Part shown: positions 1 to 13,600 of the stretch, piece after piece
How positions within the stretch are numbered: the first letter of the stretch is position 1
Layout of the letters: each line of letters starts with the position of its first letter
Source of the DNA: Scolanthus callimorphus
Lineage: Eukaryota; Cnidaria; Anthozoa; Actiniaria; Edwardsiidae
Direction of reading: 5' to 3'
Assembly (NCBI GenBank): GCA_033964015.1
Contig: JAWWUD010000224.1
Coordinates: forward strand, 1-64,000
Length of the DNA stretch: 64,000 bases
Notes under the pieces: model-generated
What the model saw: the letters and a program-made list of their open reading frames with translations, nothing else
The model's database searches: none
Told to the model about the DNA's origin: nothing
Position numbers and translations under genes: made by a program

Positions 1-78
1 AGATTTGGAGATCGGAATGAAGCTTGATGTCCCATAAAATTAACAGAAAAGCCCTCCCGAAAGCCCTGGATGAGGTAG

Positions 79-420
79 TTAGACAAGTCGCGGTCGTACC
101 CCTGCAGTCTCAGAGCTAGGCGTTCCGGGTGGACCGGTGTTGGACCTGGGCGCAGGTTTAGCTTTCCCATTTGGCAATGCTTTTGCGGCAGTTTTAGCGC
201 TACATTGGTGTGCGGCATGAGAGGCCCCGCACTTAAAGCAGTTGTGCTGAAATCGGCAACCGCCGTCGCAGTAGACTCCTGCGTGAAAACGAAAACAGTA
301 CCCATTTGGGACTGCAGGAAAGGGCCGCGCCTGAGGCTTATTACTGCGATCAGAGCTCTGAGACCGAGGGGTAGAGGAATAAAAAAAGGACCCCTGACGT
401 ATACATGATGATACGTCCAA
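79..420 (-). mobile_element. Retroelement gag-like ORF fragment with zinc-finger motifs
   Basis: A 113-codon reading frame carries a compact Cys/His cluster in its middle: a CCCH-type finger (Cys-x8-Cys-x3-Cys-x3-His) directly followed by a C-x2-C...H...C knuckle. It is preceded by a Ser/Arg-rich stretch and followed by a Pro/Gly-rich tail. From general knowledge, this arrangement is common in the first ORF of tyrosine-recombinase (DIRS/Ngaro-like) retroelements of cnidarians; that assignment is inference. No recombinase or reverse transcriptase is visible next to it, so it is probably a truncated copy. The ATG used is the first in frame. Confidence 0.45.
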
Positions 421-1347
421 CCGACACTACACCCTTTTAAATATAGATACTCTCTGCTTTTCAGATCCTGTTTACTGCCTCGTGGAAATATCCAATGCGT
501 TTACCATATAAGGGAAGCGTGTCCCTGGACAGCGTTTCTTTTGTGGCATACGCTTGCAGGAGAATTCCATGGAGAAAAGGTAAATGTAGCGTGTGGGTAA
601 TGCTCTTGAAAATCATTGTGCACGAATGTCAATTTCAAAAGGACGTATACAGCCGCTTCCCTCTGCCAAGTAAAACTAATTTGCGCAGCGCGGAACAACG
701 AATTTGGCTGCGCTTTGGGTATTGTAATGAGTATTTGCCATCATGATATTAATACCGTAAGAGAAATCGTGTCTGCGCCCACTCCGCTTAGCCCTGAAGC
801 TGTGCCACCAAAAGAAGTTCGCAAACCCGAAGGGAAGGTGGAAATCTGGACAGTGGGCGTGTTTTTGTTGGAAAAGATTCACATAAGGCTAAGTTCTAAT
901 TCAAGCGATTTCTTAAGCGAGGGACAAAGCTGCCATTGCCGCCATGTTGAAATCTCCCTCAGAAACTAAAAAACGAACTCAGTTCGCACAGTCGATAGCA
1001 CCATAGACATTTCCAAACCTAAATGATTCTATTACAGATTACTTACAGTTATGTACAGGCATAATTTCAATTCGAAAGCTTTGAGCTTAGAAAAATTTTC
1101 ATTCAAGTGTGAACAAACGTACACACGCTACATGACGAATCCGAGCGCGTGCTAAGCCTCAAGTCATAAATAATATTCTCTCTAAAATATCATCCCGTAA
1201 CTAACACACTAACTAACGAACTCTTAGAACAAAATTGCTCGTCAAACGTCTGTGATCCCTGGAATTTACGAAAAAAAAATATTCAGGGAACTCAGGAAAA
1301 TCATGCTTCCCCCTTCCCTTCTTCCTTCTTTCCTCTTTTTCCTGTAG

Positions 1348-1635
1348 TGGTCACAACAGCCGCTGGACCACCCACCTTTTCTCAGCGAACTCGCCGTGAC
1401 GCAAAGAGACCAATTTTCGATAACTCGTATGAGGCTTCTCATCCCCTACTGGTACCATATCCCCGTGAGCTACCCAATCAAGCTTCTGTCATCAAACCAC
1501 AACAAGGGCGTGGCCGTAGGGCAACCTACAATCCAGAACCAACAAATCCATATCCAAAGCAAGAACATCTTAAAGTTTGGCTGGCAGGGGGGACATCGTA
1601 TTATGCGGGGGCTGGATCAACAGCGCGTCTTAGAG
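1348..1635 (+). CDS. Gene A, first visible exon (unassigned, basic/Pro-rich)
   Basis: The exon follows a clear pyrimidine-rich acceptor (ttcctctttttcctgtag) and ends at GTAAGG. It enters and leaves in phase 1. The product has a Thr/Ala start, an Arg/Lys- and Pro-rich centre and a Gly/Ser-rich end (short motif AGGTSYYAGAGS). No known domain is recognised. By position it matches the stretch between PA14 and the Cys-rich module in gene B. The exact acceptor is less certain than downstream ones, because another AG further inside the exon cannot be excluded. Confidence 0.45.
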
Positions 1636-4600
1636 GTAAGGTTGCGGGTTGTCTCTTTTTATTCTGCAGTTTCTTACGTGTGAAAGGTGAACTAAGCCAG
1701 CCCGGCATGAATTTTTACCGGTAACAACTGTTTACAAGAGACCGTTACGAAATGTCAGGTCATTTAGACCCCGTTTACACTAGGGCAAATTGTCCCGGAT
1801 ATATGACGAATCCGGTATCATTTCTCATAGTCCGGCGGATTAGAGCGAATTTTGGAGGAATTTGAGCATTTTAGGCTAAAGCCCCAACTTTTTGCCAGGT
1901 GATAGCTTTCAATGTATTTTTAAATCGTAGATATGGAGGCACGCTAGAATATATTCTTAGCGAAAGCTAGAGAACTTTTAGAGTCAACTATTGTTTAGCT
2001 CAATAGCAGGCATTTTGAATGCTTTGTTATTAATGAGGTTTAGAGCCCTTAGCTTTGTGAACATTCAAGTTGTTCCATTAGACTACATAGCCATAGCAGC
2101 TCAACATTTCCTAATTCTGAACTATGGATTGAGTTGACTGACTTCGGTTGACCGTCTTCTTAGACTTTTTGGTGATTTATTAAATGTCACGACCAGTTTA
2201 TTGGGAATGTTTATCATTTATATTGTAAAACAATAGCCTGACTGAGATTTGATGAAATGTTTCAATAATGACCAACAAATTCTAAAAAAATCGAGATCAT
2301 GTGTCGAATGTGTAAAAAGAAGCTTGTCTCTGAAATTTCGGCATGATGTTTCTTCCTAGTACACAGCGCTATACTCTATAAACACGGACGATGGAAGATT
2401 TCACTAAGTGCCGCAGAGCTCATGAATAACAAAGGATTCAAAGATGGCTGCCAATGGCAAAACAATGTTTCACATTGAAACTGTTCTAGCTTTCGCTACG
2501 AATAAAATTACGCTTGCCTCCATATCTTATCTTCAATAAAATACTAAAATACTGACAACTATTGACATGCAAAGTTTGGTGTCTTTAGCCATAAGTGCGC
2601 AATTTTTACGCTAATCCACCGGACTATTAACGGAGACGTTTTGCGTGTACACACAAATTTGTCAATCCGGGATCAAACTATCACCGATTGGGGGTCAATA
2701 CTCCGGAGACGCGTCTACGGTTTTGACAGTGGGATCATGTATTCGGGTACATTTGTATGCGTGGTAGTTCGTAGTGTAAACGGTTGGCCTATCCGTCTCG
2801 GAAGATCTTTGAATATAATGCGCATGCCCATTGATAATTTCGCTGACCACAAATGATGCCGATTGGGCGGAATGAAAAACAAAATTGTGCCGGCTTACTT
2901 GATAGCGGTAAGGCTGGTCCCGATTGCGCTGGAAAAATCGCCAGAAAGTGCTCGAAAAAGCATAAAAAGTGCTCAAATAGTGCCCCAACTTTCGAGAGTA
3001 ATAAGAGCAAGATGATGGAAATATTTCAGAATTATTTTACTGTTTTGCTTTATTCCCCCACAGTTTGCTCGTATATATGTTGGCAGTGCTACCCATGTGG
3101 ATATATCTATGAACTGATCTTCGTCATCGGAAACGTTTCGACCTGCATACCCTCCATGGTAGTCACTTGCAAACAGGGCTGTCAGATTCCTAACGTTAAT
3201 GTCGGAAGTGTAGGTGGCGAATTCGACATCAAGGTAAGAAAGTGACCTTTCCAAGCCCCCTCTCTATGGTACGTTCCTCTCCTACGAGGATATGGGGAAT
3301 AAATAGGTCAGTCCTATGTTTTCTACAAATGACATACAAAATATGTTGTTTACCGGTCCTCCGGCCTCGTTCAATATTTCCAGCCATCACTCTGCATTTT
3401 TTCGCTATACGGACCTAAAGCTCGTAAATAACGTATTTTATTTATTTTTCTCATCTCTAATATAAGGAAAGACTTCCTTGAGTGAAACATACTTTGACAC
3501 TCCTGATCTAAACTATTATGATCTAAAGACACTGCATCTATGGCATCTCGTAATCAAAATACAGATGTACTATCTTGCGGCAACACTATACACTTAATGA
3601 CTGCTTCCGAGGGAAACAGCGAGTTTTGTTTTCCCGAGAATCTCGATGTTTCCCGAGACGAAGTCGAGGGAAACATCGAGATTCGAGGGAAAACAAAACT
3701 CGCTGTTTCCCGAGGGTGCAGTCATTAAGTGTTTTATTATATAGCAAAAAGAAAATACAGTAAAAATCATAAAAAATCATCCGCCGAAATTTCTCGCTCT
3801 AGCGATGTCGCCCGCGCGGGCAACAATTTTTTAATTGTAGCCCGCGCGGGCTACATTGGATTTGTAGCCCGCCACGTGACCATGATAGAACCAATCAGAG
3901 CGCGCGCTTTGATCGAATAAACACGAGCTATATAATAAAAGCGCTTATAGGCCGTTTACATGAGGATCGCCCTCTTAGAAAGTGTTATCTATCGATTCTA
4001 GAAGTGCTATCTATACCTCCTAGAAGGGCTATCTATACCTCCTAGAAGGGCTATCTATACCTCCTCTATTGTATTTCCCACTTGCATTTACATGGAATAG
4101 GGAAAGCCCAAGGATAGGGATAACCCTAGTGGCAAGTTAGGGTAATCGTCCTAGAAGGGCTTCCTTTTTGTTTACATAAGCCATGTGATCTCTCTGGCTT
4201 TTCGCGGTGTCATGTTACATAATAAGCGCACCAAAACACTGGAAATCAATATGGCAAGGTCGCTACAAACCACTACAAAATCTCATTTAATTTCGCGAAT
4301 ACTTCTTACATTTCGCGATTTTGAGAGGAAATTAACATTGAGAACGAAGATAACTCTATCCCCGCGAGATGGTTTCCCCCCTTCTTGTAATGGGAGGCTT
4401 ACTTTTAATCCCACCTGCGAGGGCTATCCCTTGGTAAGTTAAATCGGTCTTTTAGTCTCTACAATGATACTCGCATAGTCTTACAGCAGTCCACTGTTTG
4501 CAGGTTTATACTAAAATACGTGGCAACGGCTATTGCATTATCAATGCGGCAACCAGAGGGCTTGTCTTGGGAAAAATTAACGTTTACGGTGAGTTAACGT

Positions 4601-7600
4601 TTGTCATATAACATGTATAATACGTGGCTTAATTTTTCGACTACAACACCATTTTACAATAATATAAGGTCAAAATTGAGTGTAGATACGCTGCCGTATC
4701 ACACGTCAAAAGCCGTATTACACACTCAGTTGAAAGCCGTATTACTCGTAGCAAACCGGTCATGAACCGGTTTGGCGCGCGCATTTGAATGGTTTCCCGA
4801 TCGTGTGCTAGTCAAACATGTACGTTTTCTGGTGCATAAATAACTCATTACCAGATGTTTTCTTGTAATATTGGATGGCATTTTTCTCGATGGTTGCATT
4901 TTGCATCAACTCTTCATGTATTATATGAAAAAAAATCTGATAAGATATTTCACAATTATTTCTCGAGCCCGAATGGCTATTTATTTCAGGCCATGAGGGC
5001 GAGAGGAATAATTGTTTTAGGCGAATCACACGTCTAGTAGGTCAATTTATATAGCCAAAAACGTTTTCTGGTGTGGTCATTTGCCATTTGCTGGCTTTTA
5101 AATCCGACACTTATAGCCTACTGCTAGCTCAACCAATCAGAACGCAGCATTGACAATAGACCACTTGTATGATTTGGGTAAATTTAAGTACTGAGTACAT
5201 TGTCTTACATTCACACTTATATTCCACGTTTTTGCTTAAAGGGCGTTGCAAGAATTTGGGCTTCGAGACTGGTACACTGCTTGGATGGGAGAAGATCGGT
5301 GGGTCGGCGTTTGACAATCAGCCAAGTGCTGTTGATCTTGCGATTGTAAACAAAACGCCAGGAAATAGATGGTTGACATCTAGGGACCGCTTGAAGCCAC
5401 TGTCAACATCGAAGCTGTGGTTCGAGACTGGTGCAGTCGGAATTTTGAAGTCAGAAATATTTCTTATTACCCAGTTTTCAATGTCGTTCTTAATAGGAGG
5501 CGTGTGTTATATCAGACCGTTGGAAGTTCACCTCGTTATCGGTAGTAGGGTTGTCCGAACAGCGTCTCCGTCTTGTAGAAGTAGTATGACCCCGGTTTTG
5601 TGGTTGGTGCCGCAGTATGTTAATAAGTTTGGATATCTACTTATCGTCGACCTGACACCATCACAAAATGGCTCCTTGACTGTTGATGCTTTCAAAGGAC
5701 GCATGAGATGTCCAGGTAATATGATGTGACAATGACGTGGCCTTTGTCCTTCCCTACAAAGTTCAACAAGTGACTATGACGTCATCCGTGAACTTTTAAC
5801 CTCCTCCACATAATTAGTTTTCCCTCACAAAAAGGGTAATTCGGTACATACTATACTACTGGACTACTGGTCTTCGAGCGCTTTTGCTAAGTGTTACTTA
5901 AGTTTTCAGTGCTTCACCAAATTCCAAAGAAACGTTTATTGAATGAAAGGTGTATACAAACACTCCTTCTTTTTGTCAGCAACACCAGAATTGACTGGCC
6001 TGGTCAACAGTATGGCATGTACCGAATTGCCCCCTTTTTGTGAGGAAAAACTAGTTCTGTAGGGGAGGTCAAAGTTTGCACGTGCAGATTTCTGCTTATG
6101 ACTATGACTTCGTCCGTGACCTTTGACCTCCGTTACAAAATTGTTTATTTTACAACAAATACCTTTTTGGTGCATACTTTACTACTGTTGCCGAATCCTG
6201 GATCTTATAGTCATAAAATGTCACTGGACTTATCACAGACTGTATACTATTATGTTGCTATTCGATCCTAAGCGCGATGGTTCTATTCCCTTTAGCGAAT
6301 ACGCAGGTCACAGAGAAAGACGAAAACTGTCGAGCAATTTACCACTGGTGTAACTGGCGAAACAACGAAAACTCGACACTCGGGAAATGGCATGAAGTGA
6401 TTCGAGATGTCATGTCGTACTACAACCACTTCTTTGATAGCAACTCAAAAAAGACCTTTTCCTACACTAATGGTATGCCTATAAGAAATAATTGAATTTG
6501 AATTTCATCATTGAAAAGTTCGTGGCGATATGCCCAAAAGGTCAAAGTCCAGGTCGCTACATATTGTTATTGTAACTCATTCCATTCATCGCACTATAGT
6601 TTAAACGTTTAAACCTTGCTAAAGCAGCGTTTCTCATTCAAATAATTTTTTGCATTCATGGTATTTATAAAAGGGTTACATTTCTGCCATTTTATTACGA
6701 TATTGTTTCTTTTCCTTATTAGATTCCAGTGATTTTGAGGTCCGTTTTTCCAGTGAGTCTAATAACAACAATTTCACGATCAATGGAGTTGTACTGCCAC
6801 CTTCATTTACTATTTGTTTATGGATAAAGACAAATAGAGAAGGACTGTACATCAACTTTTTCAAGCCCGGAAGATCTGGACTCCCTCAGTTAGTAAGACG
6901 GTTGGACGTTTCCGGTGCCCTTGCTATCGAATTTGGAATAAATGAAAGGTAAAAGTATTAATTTGTCTGAAATACTCCTGTGCAATACATTCTGTAAGAA
7001 GGTTTGCATAAGCAAGTTTGTGCACCAATTAATTTTTTATACCTACACACTTCCGGTTATGAGAGAAAACCGTAAAGTTACCTTCCCGCCGGCGCCCTTT
7101 GTATCTATTGCCGCTATCTTGCCACCTCTTGGAAGTTTTTCTTTTCCTTTGGGGTTTCATTTCCAGCTGTTTCCATTATGTTTTCTTGTGTTTTTCAAGT
7201 AATTGCAAAAGTAGCCTCTGCACATAAATGTTAGATTTTATTTCGTGCATGTGTGAGAAATGGTGCGAGCTTGGAAAAGCCGGTCGATAAACGTTTGTGC
7301 GCGCTCAAGAAAAAGTCAATTTAGATAGCACGTTCAAATCAATAGTATTTTACGCACCTACCTCGGATATTCTTTTAATCTTCGCCTTTGAGAATTCGCT
7401 GAAAAACGTATTTTTTTATCTAAATTGATGCAAATGTTGTGTTTTGGTCATTGTATCGAGAATTCACAAAGCTGTTTTCTGTAAGCGCCCTGATGAAGGA
7501 CTGAGAGTAAAGAGTCCGAAGCGTCGGCATAAATCTTGGTCTGTTTTGTCCTTTCTCTCTATGTGTTTTCGAAGCAAAAACACTGACGCCATTCTTGTTA

Positions 7601-10600
7601 AACCGGTCAAACCAGTTAGTACGTCCACCATCCTGGACGAGGTTGTGACATTTGTGTGCAGAGGCAGGGAATTCCAACCTTTGCTCGACAAACATATCTT
7701 GATGTACAAATGGACAAACCTGCTAACAAATCTGCTAACCGCTGTACCACTGCGCTTGCGCAGGACTGTTGTGCGGGAGGTTTGGGGTTCAAACGCTATT
7801 CGAGGCAACACTCAGGAACTTAAAAAAAAGGTGCTGACAGTGATCTTACATCTGCAACGTTTTACATATTCGCGTCTTCTCGGATAAGAAAGTAAAACGG
7901 TACCGCAGTGGAAGAAGAGCCACCTATAGTGTGGAGCCGATTTGCGCAACGCGTTATTGGGTTCAAAACCTAGCCGGGGCAACACTCAGGATCGCATGTC
8001 GCATGAGATTATATACTTTTTTCCTTTGTCAGGAACTTCAAAATCAACTTGTTCAACAGCAAATGGCACTTCATTTGTGTAGCTTCGTCAAGAGAGCATT
8101 CGATGAAAAGCTTTCTTTTGATGAAATGTATACACCCGGGGAGCTGCATTGGCACATCAATATATATGAGTACCTCGGTAAGTGATTATTTATGCCCGTA
8201 CAACACAACATAAGCTTCAAAATCAGTCACAATGAAATCAAACGCAACTGACTCAGCGTTGCAGTGTTAGGTAGATCCTTCATATATGGTACGGCGTTGC
8301 CCTCACACCGAGCTGTGATCCGTCGGTTTCGGGGAAGAGTCCTTTGTGTCGTACCGAAACGGCTTGATATTGTTGAACTTTCCTCTACCTGTGCTTCACG
8401 TTTGTCGGATGAGACAATAAACCGAAGTCCCGCCTTGCCTTCACTACCCTACTCAGGTTTCAGAATTACTGAAGACATATTATTCCCTCTGCCAGTGGTT
8501 CCCTCTGTGTCTGTGTATATGATGACCGTTTGGTTAATAGACAGTTATTAAAGACAAGAGACTTCCTCAGGAATTCCACGGACTGCTCATGCCACTATTA
8601 AAAATAAAAGCGCAACATTAACATCTAGACTGGGTTTCTTTTAGCAGGGAAAACCAGGCATTCACCTTTCCCCCTATCATCTCAATAAATAAGGTAATAT
8701 CTACCTTGATACGTTTTTACACCAATAAATTTTGTTGTCGTTTCAGAGGGATATCTTCAAGTTAGACAACAAAAGAGAGCCCATACTGACTACCTTACGG
8801 TCCTTAGTGAGCTTAACATATGGGATATATTCATGGATGATACAAAGATGATTCGTCTGTCAACTGGGTGTGGTAACGTCAAGGGGACCCTTTTGTCTTG
8901 GCCTCAGATCGGGGCGTCAATTGAGAAGAAGGTCAAATTGTACCGACCGTCAACTTGCAAAGATCGATTAGGTATTATTAAATGTAATATATAAAGGTAA
9001 TATTGTCAGCATCGTTTTGTCATAAATCTAACATTTCATCTCCACCGATTAAGTGAACGTGCATCCGTATGTAGATTGTCGCTAAACATAAGACAATTTT
9101 TCGTCTTTTCAAACTCGAATTTCGAGATGTTCTCCTGAATGGATTTTAGAAGACTTTTAGTATGTCAATAAAATTGTTCATAATCCGCTGATATTTATTA
9201 TTTTGCAATGAGTTCCATGGACGGAACTGCGCATATTGCAGTTTCCTAAGCCGTGAGGGTTCGATAGATCGTCTGAAAAACTAGGATGCTGTATAAACAT
9301 AAAGGAAAGTCATATTAACCACTCGGTAGGGCAATGAAGAGTAGTCGTTTACCGTCAAGCATAGACGATCAGAATGCAATTAAGTATTGATACACGTCCA
9401 AAAAGTTTCTTAAAATTAATTTTCAATGTTCTGCAGGATAACATTATTTTGTGACTCTTGAGCTTCAAGGCACTTCCTGGATGTCTTTGGACATAGCTAA
9501 ACAAATTGTTTCGTTTTAGGATATCGTCTAATTTTGTTGAGCAAGTTCAAGACTACTGGCAGCACTTCCAAGGCAAGCATTTCAATTGTCAGCCCGAACC
9601 TGGCGCGATCTAACACCAATGCCTTCAGGTGTCTTCGCTTTAAGTATATATTGAGAGGACGAGGTGCCCATTCTTTGAAACTCCACCAGCAGTTGCGATT
9701 GCAGAGAAGTACGCCGATATGGGAAACCTCTTTGTCTGAGATGTCCTTCACATGGCGTCATGGTCAGGTGCCTTTATCTGGAGTCGAAACATTTAAGGTT
9801 TGTAACTGCTGAAGAAATTTATTACAGGGCCGATTTTATCGTCTGGATTTGTTAAATAACCTTTCAACTGCTAGATAAGTAAATATTTGAAGTATTTTCG
9901 TGTGTGATCGAGCGGATGGAATTGGATTGCAAAATGGCATTTTTTTTACCCAGGCTGAACCTCGGAAATTTGAAAGCGAAAGCTATTACATCTTGCAAGA
10001 ATGCCTATATAAGGCTAGTTTCAGTTCCTTTTTCTTTCTAAAACTAGATAATATTGGTATAGTATAAAATTCTTAGTTGTTTATGCAGGTCATTGTTCTT
10101 TTTCTGGAACATTTTGTTGAAACAACTGTGACAACGGTCGAAAAGCAGGACCCGACACTGCGACCATATGGTTGCCAATGAGGACTAAATTTTGGGGCAT
10201 GACGACAACAATTTTAGAGCTAGTCGCTAAATGGCACCCCATCTTTCTGAGTTCAGCTGAGATCCACGTTTATGCGGCGACTAAATGTTTGCATTTTGGC
10301 GACTTTTTTTTAATTAGTCACCAATGGCGCCTAACGAATAAAGTTACTGTCGGGCCCTGAAAAGTATCTTTGCCATACAGTAGGCGACAACCATGTTTTG
10401 ATCGCTCAGATTCTCGCAAAATATTAATGACATACCTTTGCATTTCTGTTTTTAGCTCAAATTCACTGGGGAATTAGATGAACGTCCAGGTTACATCGCC
10501 ATTGCTGATTTATCATTTCATGAGGGTTACTGTCACTATTATCCATTGGCGGCTTCGAAAGGTAATTAATTTCTTAACCGCCGGGTCGTGAATTTTCTCA

Positions 10601-13600
10601 TAGATTTTGAATTCCAATCACCCGCTGATCACAACTGATTTTGCGCAAAGGATTGTTTATCAAAGCGAAACGTTCCGAGGTCCAGGGAGAGATATCCGAA
10701 TTAGAGAACTAGATTTATTATACATTGTACTCACTATATCGATTCTGATTGGCTAAGAGCGCGCGCTTTACTTTGGGAATCACGCACTTTGAGGGTCTCC
10801 AAGAATCAGCATGCTGATTCTTCAAGAATCAGCTACCTGATTCTTGATACGCGTGCAATGCATCATGGGACTAGAGCGCTTTCCCTATTTTGCAAAATAA
10901 ATTGCTTGACAGAAATAAAAGTATTTCTACTGAATCAATGTATAATAAAACAATTATTGAATTCGGTTTTTGTGATCTTCAGAATAAACAATATCTCGAC
11001 ATTGTTTATTCTGGAAATCACAAAAACCTCATCCAATAATTGCTTAGTATCGTGCATTTGACATAGGCAATATTTTCTGAGGAGATGGAAAAGTGTTAAC
11101 GCTCCATTGCAATACTTTTTACAATCTACGATCAAACGCTAGGCGATGCAACAAAAATCGTTCTGATTGGTTGATTTAAGGGCAAGAAATCAGCCGGAAT
11201 GTTCATTTAAGAAACTCGGTGCTTCATAGGAAGGCCTGAAAGTGTGAACAATTGGAAAATGCAATACATTTTAATAAACTAGGGTGTCCCAATCATCTTC
11301 CCTGTAAAAAACGTCACGAGTAGACCTTTGATTGGTTTTATACTTGAGGGTTATTTTTCGTGGCAATGAGTTTTTAAATGTCCTGATGCTTTCTTTGTCT
11401 TTTTTTGCAGCATGCAGGAAAGAAGTATTTACTTCTCCAGGGAACCTTACCTCGCCCTTTTACCCAGGGAAGTATGCTCCGGACTTGTGGTGTATCTGGA
11501 AGATCACCGCGCCGCCGGGACACATTATAAGGATCGAGTTCTTAGACTTCGTTTTAGAAGATGATCCTACATGCTCAAAGGACGCTTTGGCAGTGTATGA
11601 TGGAGAAGATGCGTCCTTTCCCTTGTTGGGAAAATATTGTGGTCACAATTACCCGCAGTTTATCCAATCCATATCAAACGTGGTGGCAATGTGTTTCGTT
11701 TCTGACTCGTTCGAATATCGTCGAGGGTTTAAAGTATACTTCCATTTTATCAAAGGTAAAACTACGAATGTTTTTTAAACATTTTATGTAATGTCTAGAT
11801 TCCCACGTTCTGCAACTAGTTAGTCACATGGAAAGAGAAAAGGTACCAAGCTAGCGACGCGCGGAATTATGGTTCCGTCACATACACGTGTGGACCCTCA
11901 GCTTCAAGAAGGTTTCAATTGTCTGAAAAAAAGAACTGCTGCTTTTTATAGTACCTAGCTTTTTAAAGGATGCGCTTTTTTAACCAAAAAAAGATTTGAT
12001 AAAGCTACTCAAATTATAATATGGCAAAGCTTTGTGTCTTTTTTCTGCGTGACTACTTTATTGAAAACACAATTTACTCAGGTTTTTTGTTTTAAATTTA
12101 TTTTTGATATCCAACAGTTACACCACTCGCAGACAAGTTTTGTCATAGTCAGCATGGTACGTATAATGCAATAGCCAGTTGGTAAGAGTGACTAGGTTCA
12201 CCATTATAATAATTAAGTGTTGTGTTAACTTGAATACTACTTTTAAAAGATATCACCAGTAAACGATATTACTTATTAATGAGGGTTACTAGTTTAATTG
12301 ATATTATATTTTTTATTCTGTGACCGATTCCCCTTAAGGAAGTGTACATCGTACCTACCCCTCCCAAATTACTATTCGTTTCCCTATCTCATCAATAATT
12401 TGTTTTGGTCCCTTTTTGTCTGCGAAGCAATATGACAGTTTTTTTCCTGTAGCAGCCTTTTTAAAACGCGTCACTGTCTGTGTTGTTTGTGTGCTAGGTT
12501 GCCCATCAGAATGCCGTTGCACAGACATGAACGGAGAAAAGACAGTGAACGAAAGAAGCAGGATCGTCGTTACTTCTACAAGTCTGTTGGCGATTCCAAA
12601 AGAATTTCCTAAACAAACAGCTGCCATGTAAGTGAGTGACAGCATTCTGCGTGGCTACAATATATTATGAAACTTGCAAAGTCATCATCATTCGTCTGCG
12701 GCGCCTCGGCGTGCGTAGCTCCATGAATTTTAGCATTCGTAGCAAGCGTTCCTTTTCTGCAAGGAGTTCAAGGAGCGAGGTTTTCGGCGAGTCAATGCGA
12801 GCGAAAAACGGCGCAATTTTGCCGATTGAATCCTCGGCTTGGGCGTAATGTTTTCCCATTTCAGATCACGTTGCATTCCCATGAGTATTTTCTCTTTCTT
12901 TTTATGCTACACACCGAAGGATATATGAATATGGAAGCATTCCAAACAAAGAGAGAATACTCATGGGAATGCCACGTGATCTGAAATGGGCAAAACATTA
13001 CACCCAAGCCGAGGAGGTCTATTGGTCAAATGAACTGTTAAATTTCGTTCATCGATTATTATTTTTATATCTCTGTACATGTTGAATGTGAACATAACGA
13101 AGGGAGCTGCTACCTTTTAAAATGTTATTTTAGTAAAGAAAACGAATTATTTTGAAAAATTAATCGAGGATATGTTAAGGCATTTACAAGTGACGGCAAA
13201 ATTACGAGGTTACATAAACTGACCATTTTGAAATAGTGTTGCTTGTTCGTTTGCAGGATATTCACAGATAACAGGATTTCTCAACTTCTTGAAAATGACA
13301 AAGCAGATTTTGAGGAGCTACTTTATGTGTAAGTCTGCGCATCCTCATCGCTTGATCACCAACCGGGAGCCTTTGCGCCCAGTTTTCTTTTGTTTCAAAA
13401 TTGACCCATTGTTTTTCGGGTGTTATGATTGGCTAAGAGTCCGCAAAGGCTCTTGGTTGGTGATGGGCCTTTAAGTAAGCGTGTAGTGTATCTGTCATTG
13501 TACTAGCTCCAAATGTAAATAGGTACTATTAAAAAGACTCGACCTGTTGCCGAAAAGATCTTTCTAATTTTGAATGGAAATAAGGGGAAAATGCCGCGTT

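Noticed and set aside
2973..3254. An open, protein-like frame on the - strand over the Cys-rich exon of gene A
   Set aside because: The + strand has a better acceptor and donor, fits phase with both neighbouring exons, and is matched by gene B; the antisense frame has no suitable splice sites.
7931..8185. Alternative + frame through the exon at 8033-8177
   Set aside because: It fits the better acceptor downstream but loses the clear KWHFICV pentraxin strand; kept only as a splice-site ambiguity.
12665..12859. - strand ORF with charged, helix-like composition
   Set aside because: Overlaps the edge of an inverted-repeat element and lies in a gene A intron; no supporting evidence.
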